From JAYOFM01 sp038117225 (GTDB lineage Bacteria; Pseudomonadota; Alphaproteobacteria; Rhodospirillales; Casp-alpha2): a stretch of DNA of 40,105 bases. Every line of letters starts with the position of its first letter. Position 1 is the stretch's first letter. The translations under genes and the position numbers were made by a program. The stretch is from assembly GCA_038117225.1 (NCBI GenBank), contig JAYOFM010000016.1, positions 1 to 40,105 of the forward strand, read 5' to 3'. Positions 1 to 8,409 of this stretch are shown here, piece after piece. The notes below the pieces were generated by a model, which worked only from the letters and a program-made list of their open reading frames with translations, was not told the DNA's origin and made no database searches.

Positions 1-30
1 TTTTCCTCACTATAACGGTGGACCACTTCA

Positions 31-519
31 GTGGGGGAGGCTCACGACCAGTGGCTGTACCTGCCGGCGTTGAAACGGGTCAAACGCATCTCGTCGGTCA
101 ACAAATCCGGACCCTTCGTCGGCAGCGAGTTCGCCTTCGAGGACTTCACCTCGCTGGAACTCAACAAGTTCACCTACACCTATCTGAAAGCCGAGGCCTG
201 CGGCGATCTTAAGTGCGACATGGTCGAGCGCAAACCCCGTTACGAACATTCCGGTTACACCAAACAGATCGCCTGGATCGACCAAACGGATTTTCAAATT
301 CGCAAGGTCGATTTCTATGACCGCCGGGGTGATCTGTTGAAGACCCTGGAACAGAATAAGTGGAAGCACTACGGCGGCAAATTCTGGCGCCCGCATATGA
401 TGACCATGGTCAACCACCAGACCGGCAAGAGCACCGACTTCATATACGGCGGTTATGCGTTCAACGCCGGCCTCGGCGAGCGAGATTTCGTCAAGGGCGT
501 CTTGAAACGCAGCCGCTGA
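31..519 (+). CDS. LolA-like outer membrane lipoprotein-sorting protein, 5'-incomplete
   Basis: This is the C-terminal part of a periplasmic LolA-like protein of the type found beside MMPL/RND exporters. The stretch DQWLYLPALKRVKRIS followed by GPFVGSEFAFEDF is typical of that family, and the rest (KVDFYDRRGDLLKTLE, WRPHMMTMVNHQTGKST) fits its beta-sheet core. About 160 residues are present where the family normally has roughly 250. The signal peptide and N-terminal third are missing. The frame is closed by TAA at 13-15 and the first usable codon is GTG at 31, so this is a gene cut by the window edge and possibly frameshifted near base 20. The gene after it encodes an outer-membrane beta-barrel, which fits an envelope lipid or lipoprotein trafficking locus. 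The family call is fairly sure; whether the gene is intact cannot be judged. Confidence 0.7.
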   Translation: MGEAHDQWLYLPALKRVKRISSVNKSGPFVGSEFAFEDFTSLELNKFTYTYLKAEACGDLKCDMVERKPRYEHSGYTKQIAWIDQTDFQIRKVDFYDRRGDLLKTLEQNKWKHYGGKFWRPHMMTMVNHQTGKSTDFIYGGYAFNAGLGERDFVKGVLKRSR

Positions 520-551
520 CCGCTCACTGTATCGCGAAATCGGTGGCGACG

Positions 552-1781
552 ATGACCATGACCGGTAATCCCTCCCCCCTCTTATCCCCCCTGAGAGGCT
601 TGATGCTCGCGGCGTTGGCGTGGCTGGTCCCCCTGTCGACGTCGGCCGAGGACATCAGGGTTTCCGGTTTCGTCGCCACCGAGGCGCGGTGGTTTGTCGA
701 ACGCCCCGCGTTTGCGAACCAAATGAGCGGCCTTCAAGGCTCCGTCATCCTCAATCCGGAATTCAGGCTCAAGACCAAGAACCGGGCCGACCGGTTCAAC
801 CTTATCCCGTTTCTGCGCGTCGACGGCCGTGATGCGCGGCGCACACACGGTGATATTCGCGAAGCCTACTGGCTGCACCTGGAAGACGAATGGGAAGTTT
901 TGGTCGGCGTCAATACGGTGTTTTGGGGTGTCACGGAATCGCGCCATCTGGTCAACATCATCAACCAGACCGACGCCGTCGAGGACACCGACGAGGAGGA
1001 CAAGCTCGGCCAGACCATGCTCAACCTTGCGACCCAACAGGATTGGGGCCGCGTCGAAGTTTATATCATGCCGGGTTTTCGCGAACGCACATTCCCCGGC
1101 AAAACCGGACGGCTGCGGCTGCCGGAAAAGATCGCCTTCGGCGACGAGGTTTACGAATCAGATTTGAAACAGGCATTCCCGGATACGGCGCTACGATATT
1201 CCCACGCCCTTGGCGACTGGGATATCGGTGCCGCCGTCTTTCATGGCACCAGCCGCGAACCGCGCCTTGAAAAAAACGCCACCGGCACGCTTCGCATCCC
1301 GCATTACGATATCATCAGCCAACTGGGTATCGATCTGCAGTACACGCAGGACGCCTGGTTGTGGAAGTTCGAGGCAATCGGCCGCGAAGGCCACGGCGAC
1401 AGCTTCTTGGCCGCCGTCGGCGGTTTTGAATACACGCTGTTTCAGATTAACGAGACGGACGCCGATCTCGGCTTGTTGGTGGAGTATCTCTATGACGGCC
1501 GCGACAACAACCGCGCGCCCGCCACCTTCTTCAAGGACGACGTCTTCGTTGCCGCCCGCCTCGCGCTCAACGATACCCAGGATACCGAGATGCTGGCCGG
1601 CGCCGTCATCGACCGGGACGACGGCTCGACGTTCTTCAACGTCGAATTCAGCCGCCGGCTCGGCGATGCTTGGAAGATCGAGGCTGACGCCCGCGTGCTG
1701 CTCAATGTCGACGGCGGCAACGGCTTCGCGCCGCTGAAGGAAGACAGTTTCGTCAACGTACGGCTATCACGGTTTTTCTGA
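552..1781 (+). CDS. Outer-membrane beta-barrel protein
   Basis: A predicted outer-membrane protein of about 409 residues. I chose the ATG at 552 because it gives a signal peptide with an arginine in the n-region, a hydrophobic core (LMLAALAWLVPL) and a cleavage site after STSA. The ATG at 603 would leave no charged n-region. The mature part has alternating amphipathic strands rich in aromatic residues (WLHLEDEWEVLVGVNTVFWG, YDIISQLGIDLQYT) and ends in RLSRFF; a terminal Phe is the usual BAM recognition signal of barrel proteins. It follows the LolA-like gene by 32 bases and probably belongs to the same operon, as is common in proteobacterial MMPL/LolA-like/barrel loci. The substrate is unknown. 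Confidence 0.7.
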   Translation: MTMTGNPSPLLSPLRGLMLAALAWLVPLSTSAEDIRVSGFVATEARWFVERPAFANQMSGLQGSVILNPEFRLKTKNRADRFNLIPFLRVDGRDARRTHGDIREAYWLHLEDEWEVLVGVNTVFWGVTESRHLVNIINQTDAVEDTDEEDKLGQTMLNLATQQDWGRVEVYIMPGFRERTFPGKTGRLRLPEKIAFGDEVYESDLKQAFPDTALRYSHALGDWDIGAAVFHGTSREPRLEKNATGTLRIPHYDIISQLGIDLQYTQDAWLWKFEAIGREGHGDSFLAAVGGFEYTLFQINETDADLGLLVEYLYDGRDNNRAPATFFKDDVFVAARLALNDTQDTEMLAGAVIDRDDGSTFFNVEFSRRLGDAWKIEADARVLLNVDGGNGFAPLKEDSFVNVRLSRFF

Positions 1782-1870
1782 GCTCCCGACATTCCAGATA
1801 CCCCGTCCGTCAGATTCCCGGTTGACCCCCCGTGGGGCAGGTTCGACACTTGGCGAACTGGGAGGAATCC

Positions 1871-3277
1871 ATGCCGAGAACCCTGTTCCAGAAAATCTGG
1901 GACGCCCATGTTGTTGCCGAACGCGACGATGGTGAGGCGTTGCTGTATGTCGACCGGCACCTGACGCACGATCTGCATTACCGCCGCTTCGACGCGCTAC
2001 GCGAACAGGGCCGCACCGTGCGGCGTCCGGAGCTGCTATTCGCCACCCCGGATCACAGCATTCCGACGACGGCGCGCACCATCGCCGACATTCCGGCCGG
2101 CGAAATGCGCGATACCGTTGAGGGTCTGGCGCGCAATGCCGCCGAATTCGGCGTCACCCATTTCGACATGACCGACGAGCGCCACGGCATCGTCCACGTG
2201 GTCGGGCCGGAACAGGGCCTGACGCTGCCGGGCATCACACTGGTTTGCGGTGATTCCCATACCTCGACTCATGGCGCGCTTGGATGTCTCGCGTTCGGCA
2301 TCGGCGCGTCGGAGGTGGAGCATGTGCTGGCGACCCAGACTCTGTGGCAAACCAAGCCGAAGACCATGCGCATCAGCGTCGATGGCGGCCTCGGCTTCGG
2401 TGTCACCGCCAAGGACGTGATCCTCGCCATCATCCGCCAGATCGGTGCCGCTGGCGGCACCGGCCACGCCGTCGAGTACGCCGGTTCGGCGATCCGCGGC
2501 CTGTCCATGGAAGGCCGCATGACGCTCTGTAACATGACCATCGAGGCCGGGGCGCGGTCGGGCCTGGTCGCTCCCGACGATTCCACCATCGATTATGTCG
2601 CCGGGCGGCCGTTCGCGCCAAAGGACGACAAGTGGGATCTCGCGGTCGCCTACTGGCGCGGCCTGCCATCCGACGATGAAGCCCGGTTCGACACCGAGAT
2701 AACGGTTGACGGCGATGCCATCGCGCCCATGGTAACCTGGGGCAACAGCCCGCAGGACGCGGTGCAGGTGACCGATCGCATTCCCGATCCGAGCGCCGAG
2801 AGCGACCCCGAACGCCGCGCCGATATGGAAACGACACTCGGCTATATGGACCTGAAGCCGGGCACGCCAATGACCGACGTCGCTGTCGACAAAGTATTCA
2901 TCGGCTCCTGCACCAACAGTCGCATCGAGGACCTGCGCGTCGCCGCGTTGGTCGCCAAGGGCCGGCGCGCCCAGGTGCAAACTTTGGTGGTTCCAGGATC
3001 CGGATTGGTCAAACGGCAGGCGGAAGCGGAAGGCCTGGATCGTATCTTCACCAACGCCGGCATGGAATGGCGCGAACCGGGCTGTTCCATGTGTGTCGCC
3101 ATGAACGGCGACATGCTGGCCCCCGGCGAACGCGCGGCATCGACCAGCAACCGCAATTTCCGGGGTCGCCAGGGTCTCGGCAGCCGCACCCATTTGGTCA
3201 GCCCGGCCATGGCCGCGGCGGCGGCGGTTTCCGGCCGCTTCGCCGATGTCCGCGTACTAATGCGGGGGGCCAATTGA
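1871..3277 (+). CDS. leuC: 3-Isopropylmalate dehydratase large subunit
   Basis: LeuC is the [4Fe-4S] aconitase-family subunit that, with LeuD, isomerises 2-isopropylmalate to 3-isopropylmalate in cytosolic leucine synthesis. The 468-residue length is normal. Visible motifs are GDSHTSTHGA near residue 130, GSCTNSRIEDL with the cluster ligand Cys347, and EPGCSMC with Cys405 and Cys408, giving the three expected cluster cysteines. The ATG at 1871 was chosen because GGGAGGAA lies just upstream; longer upstream frames lack this. The start of leuD overlaps its stop by one base (TGATG), so the two are translationally coupled. A C-rich/G-rich inverted repeat and a TTGACC element lie near 1823-1836, but no convincing -10 follows. 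leuB is not in the window. Confidence 0.97.
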   Translation: MPRTLFQKIWDAHVVAERDDGEALLYVDRHLTHDLHYRRFDALREQGRTVRRPELLFATPDHSIPTTARTIADIPAGEMRDTVEGLARNAAEFGVTHFDMTDERHGIVHVVGPEQGLTLPGITLVCGDSHTSTHGALGCLAFGIGASEVEHVLATQTLWQTKPKTMRISVDGGLGFGVTAKDVILAIIRQIGAAGGTGHAVEYAGSAIRGLSMEGRMTLCNMTIEAGARSGLVAPDDSTIDYVAGRPFAPKDDKWDLAVAYWRGLPSDDEARFDTEITVDGDAIAPMVTWGNSPQDAVQVTDRIPDPSAESDPERRADMETTLGYMDLKPGTPMTDVAVDKVFIGSCTNSRIEDLRVAALVAKGRRAQVQTLVVPGSGLVKRQAEAEGLDRIFTNAGMEWREPGCSMCVAMNGDMLAPGERAASTSNRNFRGRQGLGSRTHLVSPAMAAAAAVSGRFADVRVLMRGAN

Positions 3278-3885
3278 TGCAGCCCTTCACCACGCTGACC
3301 GCCGTCGCCGTGCCGATCGATATCGCCAACTGCGATACCGACCAGATCATCCCGGCCCGTTTTCTGCGCCGCGCCAAGGATGATCCCGAGTACCCACGTT
3401 TTCTGTTTCACGATCTACGCTTCAACACTGATGGATCGGAAAAGGATTTCAGCTTCAACGACAGCGCATTTCAGGGCGCCGGCATCGTCGTCGCCGATAT
3501 CAACTGGGGTTGCGGATCGTCGCGGGAAAACGCCGTGACCGCGCTGCTGGCCAACGGTATCCGCGCGGTCATCGCGCCCAGTATCGCCGATATCCATTAC
3601 AGCAACTGCACCAAGCGGGGCGTCGTCCCGGTCATCCTGGATCGCGATACCTGCGCCCTCATGCGCCGCCAGTTACACGACAACCCGAGCGCCAGGATCA
3701 CCGTCGATCTGAAAGCCCAGACGGTTCTTGGGCCGGATGGCGCGCGCCATGATTTCGACATCCGCGCCTTCGATCGTTACCGCCTGCTGCACGGGCTCGA
3801 CGACATCGCGTTGACGCTTGAGCACGAGGCCGCGATCACCGCCTTCGAGGCCAACCGGCGCGCCGCGTCGGACTGGCTTTCCTGA
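3277..3885 (+). CDS. leuD: 3-Isopropylmalate dehydratase small subunit
   Basis: LeuD is the swivelling small subunit of isopropylmalate isomerase and closes the active site over LeuC. At 202 residues it has the usual size. The N-terminus contains VPIDIANCDTDQIIPARFL, followed by the strongly conserved NWGCGSSRENAV and then IHYSNCTKRGVVP. The ATG at 3277 shares its A with the leuC stop codon, so the start is fixed by coupling rather than by an independent Shine-Dalgarno. The kinase gene begins 18 bases after its stop with its own GGAGGAA, so readthrough into that gene is likely. Confidence 0.96.
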   Translation: MQPFTTLTAVAVPIDIANCDTDQIIPARFLRRAKDDPEYPRFLFHDLRFNTDGSEKDFSFNDSAFQGAGIVVADINWGCGSSRENAVTALLANGIRAVIAPSIADIHYSNCTKRGVVPVILDRDTCALMRRQLHDNPSARITVDLKAQTVLGPDGARHDFDIRAFDRYRLLHGLDDIALTLEHEAAITAFEANRRAASDWLS

Positions 3886-3903
3886 AACCCGGAGGAACGG
3901 CCG

Positions 3904-6204
3904 GTGGCGCGAATCCTCTATATCGAAGACGATGCGAGCCTAGCCACCCTGTTCAAGGAGGTCGTTGAATCCCACGGCCACGCGGTCGAGACCGCCAACG
4001 TCGGCCAGGCCGGCATGGCCCTGCACCGCGCCGATCCATTCGACATCGTCGTCGTCGATTACGAGTTGCCGGGCCTTAGTGGTCTCGACGTCGCGCGCGA
4101 GTTGCTGGAGGAAAATCCGGACCTGTTCATGCTGATGGTCACGGGGCGCGGCAACGAACGGGTGGCGGCGGAAGCCATGTCTGTCGGCATCGCGAATTAC
4201 GTCATCAAGGATGACGTGGGCATCTATCTGGATGTCATCCCGAGCTATATTAAATCACTAATCGAGCGGCTGGAACTGCAACGCCGCTACGCCGCCCTCG
4301 AACGCCCGGTCATCGAACAGGAAACCAGTTTTCGTCATCTCATCGAAAATTTCGACCACGGCATTTTCATTCATCGGAACTATCACCCGCTGTTCGTCAA
4401 CAACGCCCTGCTGAGGATCTTCGGCTACGAATCGATGGAAGACCTGATCAACGCCGGCGGCGTTGATCAGCTTTATGCCCCGCATGAACGCGAGCGCCTG
4501 CGCCGCTACTTCGAGGAGCGCATGCGCGACACCAGCACGGCCCCTAAGGGGGCACCCAACCAGTACGTGTTCGAGGGACGGCGCAAGGACGGCACGTCCA
4601 TCTGGCTGCAGCGGAGTTCGCAAACGGTCATCTGGGACAACGGTCCAGCGGTATTGGGGTCCGTGTTCGATATCAGCGAGCATGTCGCGGCGGAGCAGGC
4701 TCTTCGTGTCAACGAGGAGCGCTTCAGGCAATTCATCGACTACTCGCCATCGGAGTTCACGCTCAAGGACCTGGATGGCAACTATTTGATGGTCAACCAC
4801 AAGTTCCGTGAGGGTTTATCGTGGGGCGAGGCGGAACACGTCGGCAAGTCGATCTATGACGTACTTCCGGCCGACGCCGCCGATGCCGCCCTCGCCCATG
4901 AGCGCGAGGTGGCGGCATCGGGGATATCTTCCCATGTGGAACGGACACTACAAATTCGTGGCGCCGAGCGAACCTATTTCGTCACCAAGTTCCCGGTTTT
5001 TGACAGCAACGGAATGATCACCAGCATCGGCAGCATCAATACGGAGATCAGCGAGCGGGTCCGCATCGAACGTTCACTGGAACAGAGCGAGCAGCGGTTC
5101 CGGGATTTCGCCCAATCGGCGTCGGACTGGTTTTGGGAAACGGATGAAAATCTGCGTTTTACCTATTTCTCGGAACGTAGCCGCGAAATTACCGGTTTTG
5201 AACCCGAGAAACTCATCGGCAAGACGCGGCGCGACATCACGGCGGAGAACGCCACAGATGCGAAATGGGCCCGGCATCTTGATGACCTGGACAACCACCG
5301 GCCATTTCGGGATTTCCGCTATGATCTGATCATCGCCGACGGCAGCGTGATGACGCTCAGTACCAGCGGCGTTCCCATCTTCGACGCGGACGGCAATTTC
5401 CGCGGTTATCGCGGCACCGGTTCGGACATCACGGAACGCCGGCGCGCCACCGAGGCGCGGGATCAGGCGATGCGGGAAGCGGAACGGGCGAGCCGCGCCA
5501 AATCCGAGTTCCTGGCCACCATGAGTCACGAGTTCCGCACTCCGTTGAACGCCATTCTCGGTTTTTCGGAAATTCTGCGATCGCAGCTCTTCGGCCCGCT
5601 GGGGGCCAAGCATTACGAAGAGTACGCCGCCGATATCCACGCCAGCGGTACCCACATGCTGGCACTGATCAACGATATTCTCGATATCGCGGCGATCGAA
5701 GCCGGTAAGCGGCCCCTAACCATGGAGGCCATCGATCTAGAATTCGTATTCCGTGAGTCCTTGAAGAACTTCAAACTACAGGCCGACGCAAAGGACATCC
5801 GACTGTCATTGGATATCGCCACCGGCCTGCCCAACGTGCTCGCGGACAAGCGATCGCTCTTTCAGATGGTACAGAACCTTTTATCGAACGCGGTTAAATT
5901 CACCGGCCCCGACGGTGACATCGTCCTGTCGGCAAGGTCGGCCGACGGTCAACTAACGGTCCAGGTCAGCGATTCAGGCATCGGTATTCCGTCCGACACC
6001 CTGCCGGGAATCACCGAACCGTTCGCCCAGTCCAAAACCGACCCGCATATCACCCAAACCGGAACCGGGCTCGGCCTATCGATCGTCAAGTCACTGATCG
6101 AGGCACACGACGGCACGCTGACCATCGATAGCCTGGAGGGGACGGGAACGACGGTGACATTGATCTTTCCGGCCACGCGGCTCGTCACCACCCTCGACGG
6201 TTAA
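3904..6204 (+). CDS. Receiver-PAS-PAS-PAS sensor histidine kinase
   Basis: A soluble 766-residue kinase with the receiver at the N-terminus. Residues 1-120 form a receiver domain with acidic residues in IEDD, phospho-acceptor Asp52 in VVVDYELPG and Lys102. Three PAS regions follow, roughly 140-255, 265-385 and 395-515; the third contains DWFWETDENLRFTYFS. The HisKA domain has the phosphorylatable His542 in ATMSHEFRTPLNA. The HATPase domain has an N box (QNLLSNAVKF), DSGIGIP near 690 and GTGLGLSIVKSL near 722, so it looks catalytically competent. There is no transmembrane segment, which suggests a cytosolic input to the receiver and PAS domains. The start is GTG, supported by GGAGGAA nine bases upstream. 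It sits directly behind leuCD, but I see no functional link to leucine synthesis. The partner regulator is unknown. Confidence 0.9.
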   Translation: MARILYIEDDASLATLFKEVVESHGHAVETANVGQAGMALHRADPFDIVVVDYELPGLSGLDVARELLEENPDLFMLMVTGRGNERVAAEAMSVGIANYVIKDDVGIYLDVIPSYIKSLIERLELQRRYAALERPVIEQETSFRHLIENFDHGIFIHRNYHPLFVNNALLRIFGYESMEDLINAGGVDQLYAPHERERLRRYFEERMRDTSTAPKGAPNQYVFEGRRKDGTSIWLQRSSQTVIWDNGPAVLGSVFDISEHVAAEQALRVNEERFRQFIDYSPSEFTLKDLDGNYLMVNHKFREGLSWGEAEHVGKSIYDVLPADAADAALAHEREVAASGISSHVERTLQIRGAERTYFVTKFPVFDSNGMITSIGSINTEISERVRIERSLEQSEQRFRDFAQSASDWFWETDENLRFTYFSERSREITGFEPEKLIGKTRRDITAENATDAKWARHLDDLDNHRPFRDFRYDLIIADGSVMTLSTSGVPIFDADGNFRGYRGTGSDITERRRATEARDQAMREAERASRAKSEFLATMSHEFRTPLNAILGFSEILRSQLFGPLGAKHYEEYAADIHASGTHMLALINDILDIAAIEAGKRPLTMEAIDLEFVFRESLKNFKLQADAKDIRLSLDIATGLPNVLADKRSLFQMVQNLLSNAVKFTGPDGDIVLSARSADGQLTVQVSDSGIGIPSDTLPGITEPFAQSKTDPHITQTGTGLGLSIVKSLIEAHDGTLTIDSLEGTGTTVTLIFPATRLVTTLDG

Positions 6205-6212
6205 ACGGCAAA

Positions 6213-6342
6213 CTACTCGGCGGCTTCCTGCATCGTCTCTGCGACCACGTCGGCGACCTCGCGGATGATGGTATTGCGGTCGAAATCCTTCGGCGTGTAG
6301 ACGCGGGCGACGCCATCGCGGCGACAGGCGTCGGCATCCGCA
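6213..6342 (-). pseudogene. Displaced 3' fragment of an ethylmalonyl-CoA mutase-type gene
   Basis: Read on the minus strand, this segment encodes only the last 43 or so residues of a B12-binding mutase domain, including VARVYTPKDFD, NTIIREVADVV and a stop codon. The same residues form the C-terminus of the intact ecm gene 2.2 kb to the right. Positions 6243-6342 match 8440-8539 with four differences in 100 bases. The last 30 bases up to the stop have diverged (about half identical), giving a tail AETMQEAAE in place of NASRRAAAE. The match breaks off abruptly at 6342, where a kinase remnant on the other strand begins. There is no start codon or N-terminal part, so it is not a functional gene. 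Confidence 0.82.
6243..6342 (+). repeat. 100-bp direct repeat, left copy (ecm 3' end)
   Basis: This is the left copy of a 100-base direct repeat whose right copy is 8440-8539, in the same orientation and 96 percent identical by direct comparison. The mismatches are two single-base differences near the left third and one adjacent pair near the right third. The right copy lies inside ecm. The two copies enclose the remnant kinase, ECF sigma, ferritin-like and cytochrome c genes. Confidence 0.9.
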
Positions 6343-6515
6343 ACTTCGAGCCGGCGTCGGAACGGAAGGCCATCGCCCTGGAACGCGACGTCCCGGACGG
6401 CCTGCCGGTGCTGGTCGAGGTCCATGATGGAACTCTCGCCATCGACGGCGAGGTCGAGGTGGGCACGACGGTGACGCCGACCCTGCCGCTGGCGGACCCG
6501 ACCACGGTGGCTTGA
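6343..6515 (+). pseudogene. Remnant of a histidine kinase ATPase domain, internally deleted
   Basis: A single open frame reads into a stop at 6513-6515 and contains two pieces of a HATPase_c domain. The first piece is SERKAIALERDVPDGLPVL, the usual start of the domain. It is joined directly to VEVHDGTLAIDGEVEVGTTV and TPTLPL, the usual end. The N box and the G1 and G2 boxes that should lie between them are missing, so the protein would be inactive. It resembles the end of the kinase at 3904-6204 at the protein level only, so it looks like a decayed paralogue rather than a recent duplication. The left edge falls at the junction with the mutase fragment, and no start codon or ribosome site is visible. 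Confidence 0.7.
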
Positions 6516-6623
6516 AACAGCCGCTCCCATGCCCATATCCCGTCTACCGACACGGCATCGGGTACCTTTTGGCCGCTGGGGCGTCTAATAGTAACAACAG
6601 GAACAGCACCGAAAGGAGGCCCC

Positions 6624-7307
6624 ATGCCCGCGATCGAAGCACTTCCCGACTCGAGCCGCGAGGAGGAGCCGGCTTCGGCCATCCACGATGGCGGCCGAGA
6701 CGCCTTTGTCCGCATGATGCGGGACAACAACCAGCGACTCTACCGCATCGTCCGCGCGATGGTGCCCAGCGATCACGAGGCCGAGGACATCGTTCAGGAA
6801 ACCTATGTCCGCGCCTTCCGTGCCTTCGCCGATTTCCGCGGCGAAGCCAGCACCGCTACCTGGTTGACCCGCATCGCCATGAACGAAACCCGGGACCGAC
6901 AGCGCCGACGCCGACCGACGGTGCTGTTGGACGAGGTAACCAATGTCCTGCCAATGGAGGTCGATCGGACCATGAACGAAACCGAACTTCGGCGGAACGA
7001 TCCCGAGGCGGCGACGGCGCGGGCGGAAATCCGTCGTTATCTGGAGCGGGCCATCAACGACCTGCCGGAGGGCCTGCGCGGCGTGTTCGCCTTACGGGCC
7101 TTCGAGGAACGTTCGACGCTGGAAGTCGCCGACATTCTCGACCTGAAACCGGAAACCGTGAAAACGCGGTACCACCGGGCCAAGGCAATGCTGCGTGACG
7201 TCATCGATGCGGAGATTCACTCCGCCCTGGACGAGGCTTTTCCGTTCGGCGGCACGCGCTGCAACCGCATGGTTGCCCTCGTACTCGACCGGCTCGCCCG
7301 GAACTAA
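6624..7307 (+). CDS. ECF-type RNA polymerase sigma factor
   Basis: A 227-residue sigma-70 family factor with only regions 2 and 4. Region 2 spans about residues 25-95 (RLYRIVRAMVPSDHEAEDIV, YVRAFRAFADFRG, TWLTRIAMNETRDRQRRRR). Region 4 spans about 135-190 (LPEGLRGVFALRAFEERS, LEVADILDLKPETVKTRYHRA). The start is supported by AAAGGAGG eight bases upstream. No anti-sigma factor gene is adjacent. The next genes encode an exported ferritin-like protein and a cytochrome c, the likeliest targets, which would suggest an oxidative or metal stress role; that is inference. The gene lies inside the segment bounded by the ecm direct repeats. A clear promoter upstream was not found. Confidence 0.93.
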   Translation: MPAIEALPDSSREEEPASAIHDGGRDAFVRMMRDNNQRLYRIVRAMVPSDHEAEDIVQETYVRAFRAFADFRGEASTATWLTRIAMNETRDRQRRRRPTVLLDEVTNVLPMEVDRTMNETELRRNDPEAATARAEIRRYLERAINDLPEGLRGVFALRAFEERSTLEVADILDLKPETVKTRYHRAKAMLRDVIDAEIHSALDEAFPFGGTRCNRMVALVLDRLARN

Positions 7308-7404
7308 CAGCCCCCAGACCCCCAGGTGGAAGCCGACGCGGGAGCGTTCCCGCGAACACCCCCGTGCGCTCGATCCACGCACCCAACCTCGAAGGAGATG
7401 ACCC

Positions 7405-8001
7405 ATGACCATCGAAACCGTCACACACCCTGCCACTCCCGAAACGGCCGCCAGCCGTCGCGGCTTCTTGTCCGGCTTAGTCCGAACCGTCCTTTCGGGA
7501 ACGGCCGTCGCCATTCTGGCCGGCTGCGAAACCCTGGCCAGCAGCGGCGCCGCCAACGCCGACACCATGGCGGACGACGCCCGCATCCTGAACACGGCGT
7601 TGGGCGCGGAACTGGAAGCCATCGCCGCCTATCAGGTGGGCGCCGAGAGCGGCCTCCTGTCGAAGGGCGTCCTGGATGTGGCCGTGAAGTTCCAGGGTCA
7701 TCACAAGGAGCACGCCGATGTACTGTCGAAGACCGTGACCAAGCTCGGCGGCGTGCCCGTTGGGCCTTTGGCCTCCTATGACTTCCCCGTGGACAAGCTG
7801 AAGAGCGAGGCCGATGTGCTGAAGTTCGCCGCCGGGCTGGAGAAGGGCGCGGTCAGCGCCTATCTTGGGGCCGTGCCGCTGTTCGGGAACCGTGACCTGG
7901 CCAAGGCGGCGGCCAGCATCCTCGGGGACGAGGCCATGCACTGGGCCGTGTTGCGCGGCGCGCTGGGCCTCGATCCGGTGCCGGGCGCCTTCGTGTCCTG
8001 A
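7405..8001 (+). CDS. Exported ferritin-like domain protein with Tat motif and lipobox
   Basis: A 198-residue protein with a twin-arginine motif (SRRGFLSG, Arg18-Arg19), a hydrophobic segment and a lipobox LAGC with Cys41, so it is probably a Tat-exported lipoprotein. Residues 60-195 form a four-helix ferritin-like domain: LGAELEAIAAYQ, GHHKEHADVL, GLEKGAVSAYL and LGDEAMHWAVL supply the Glu and His residues expected of a di-iron site. Ferritin-like proteins of this type are usually linked to oxidative or metal stress; the exact reaction is not known. GAAGGAGATGA before the ATG is a strong ribosome site. It follows the sigma factor gene by 97 bases and precedes the cytochrome c gene by nine, consistent with one transcriptional unit. 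Confidence 0.88.
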   Translation: MTIETVTHPATPETAASRRGFLSGLVRTVLSGTAVAILAGCETLASSGAANADTMADDARILNTALGAELEAIAAYQVGAESGLLSKGVLDVAVKFQGHHKEHADVLSKTVTKLGGVPVGPLASYDFPVDKLKSEADVLKFAAGLEKGAVSAYLGAVPLFGNRDLAKAAASILGDEAMHWAVLRGALGLDPVPGAFVS

Positions 8002-8010
8002 TCACCTCCC

Positions 8011-8406
8011 ATGACACCTTTCCTCCCCCATCGGGCGGTGCGCGCCGACGCCGCGATCCTGGTCGCGGCGCTGGCGCAGTTCCCGGTCACGGAAGTCCGC
8101 GCCCAATCGGCGGACGGCGCATCCGTCTACGACCGCTGCGTTGCGTGTCACGCCCTGGCGCGAAACCGAACGGGCCCCCGCCACTGCGGCCTCGCCGGAC
8201 GACGGGCGGGCAGCGTGCCTGGATTCCCGTATTCGACGGCCATGCGCGCATCGGGGATCATCTGGGACCGGCGAACCCTCGACACCTTTCTGGCCGCGCC
8301 GACGCGATTCCTTCCCGGCACCAGCATGGGCTACGACGGAATCAAGAATCCGACGGAGCGCAAGGCCCTGGTCGATTGGCTGATGTCGCGGCCACCCTGC
8401 GGTTGA
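8011..8406 (+). CDS. Small class I cytochrome c
   Basis: A 131-residue protein with one haem-binding CVACH motif near residue 45 and a C-terminal GTSMGY that supplies the likely axial Met. The segment GLAGRRAGSVPGFPYSTAM is typical of the cytochrome c2/c550 fold, as is the closing helix ERKALVDWLMS. The N-terminus is a poor signal peptide: a moderately hydrophobic stretch (AAILVAALAQFPV) follows two charged residues, ending at VRAQS. A cysteine in RHCGL replaces the residue usually found after GPxL in this family. No good Shine-Dalgarno is visible; with only nine bases after the ferritin-like gene, coupling is probable. It would carry electrons in the periplasm, perhaps for the neighbouring ferritin-like protein. 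Its stop lies three bases from the convergent ecm stop. Confidence 0.82.
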   Translation: MTPFLPHRAVRADAAILVAALAQFPVTEVRAQSADGASVYDRCVACHALARNRTGPRHCGLAGRRAGSVPGFPYSTAMRASGIIWDRRTLDTFLAAPTRFLPGTSMGYDGIKNPTERKALVDWLMSRPPCG

Positions 8407-8409
8407 CGC

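Noticed and set aside
2036..3193. Long minus-strand open frame opposite leuC
   Set aside because: It lies wholly within leuC, has no family motif or ribosome site, and reflects the high GC content.
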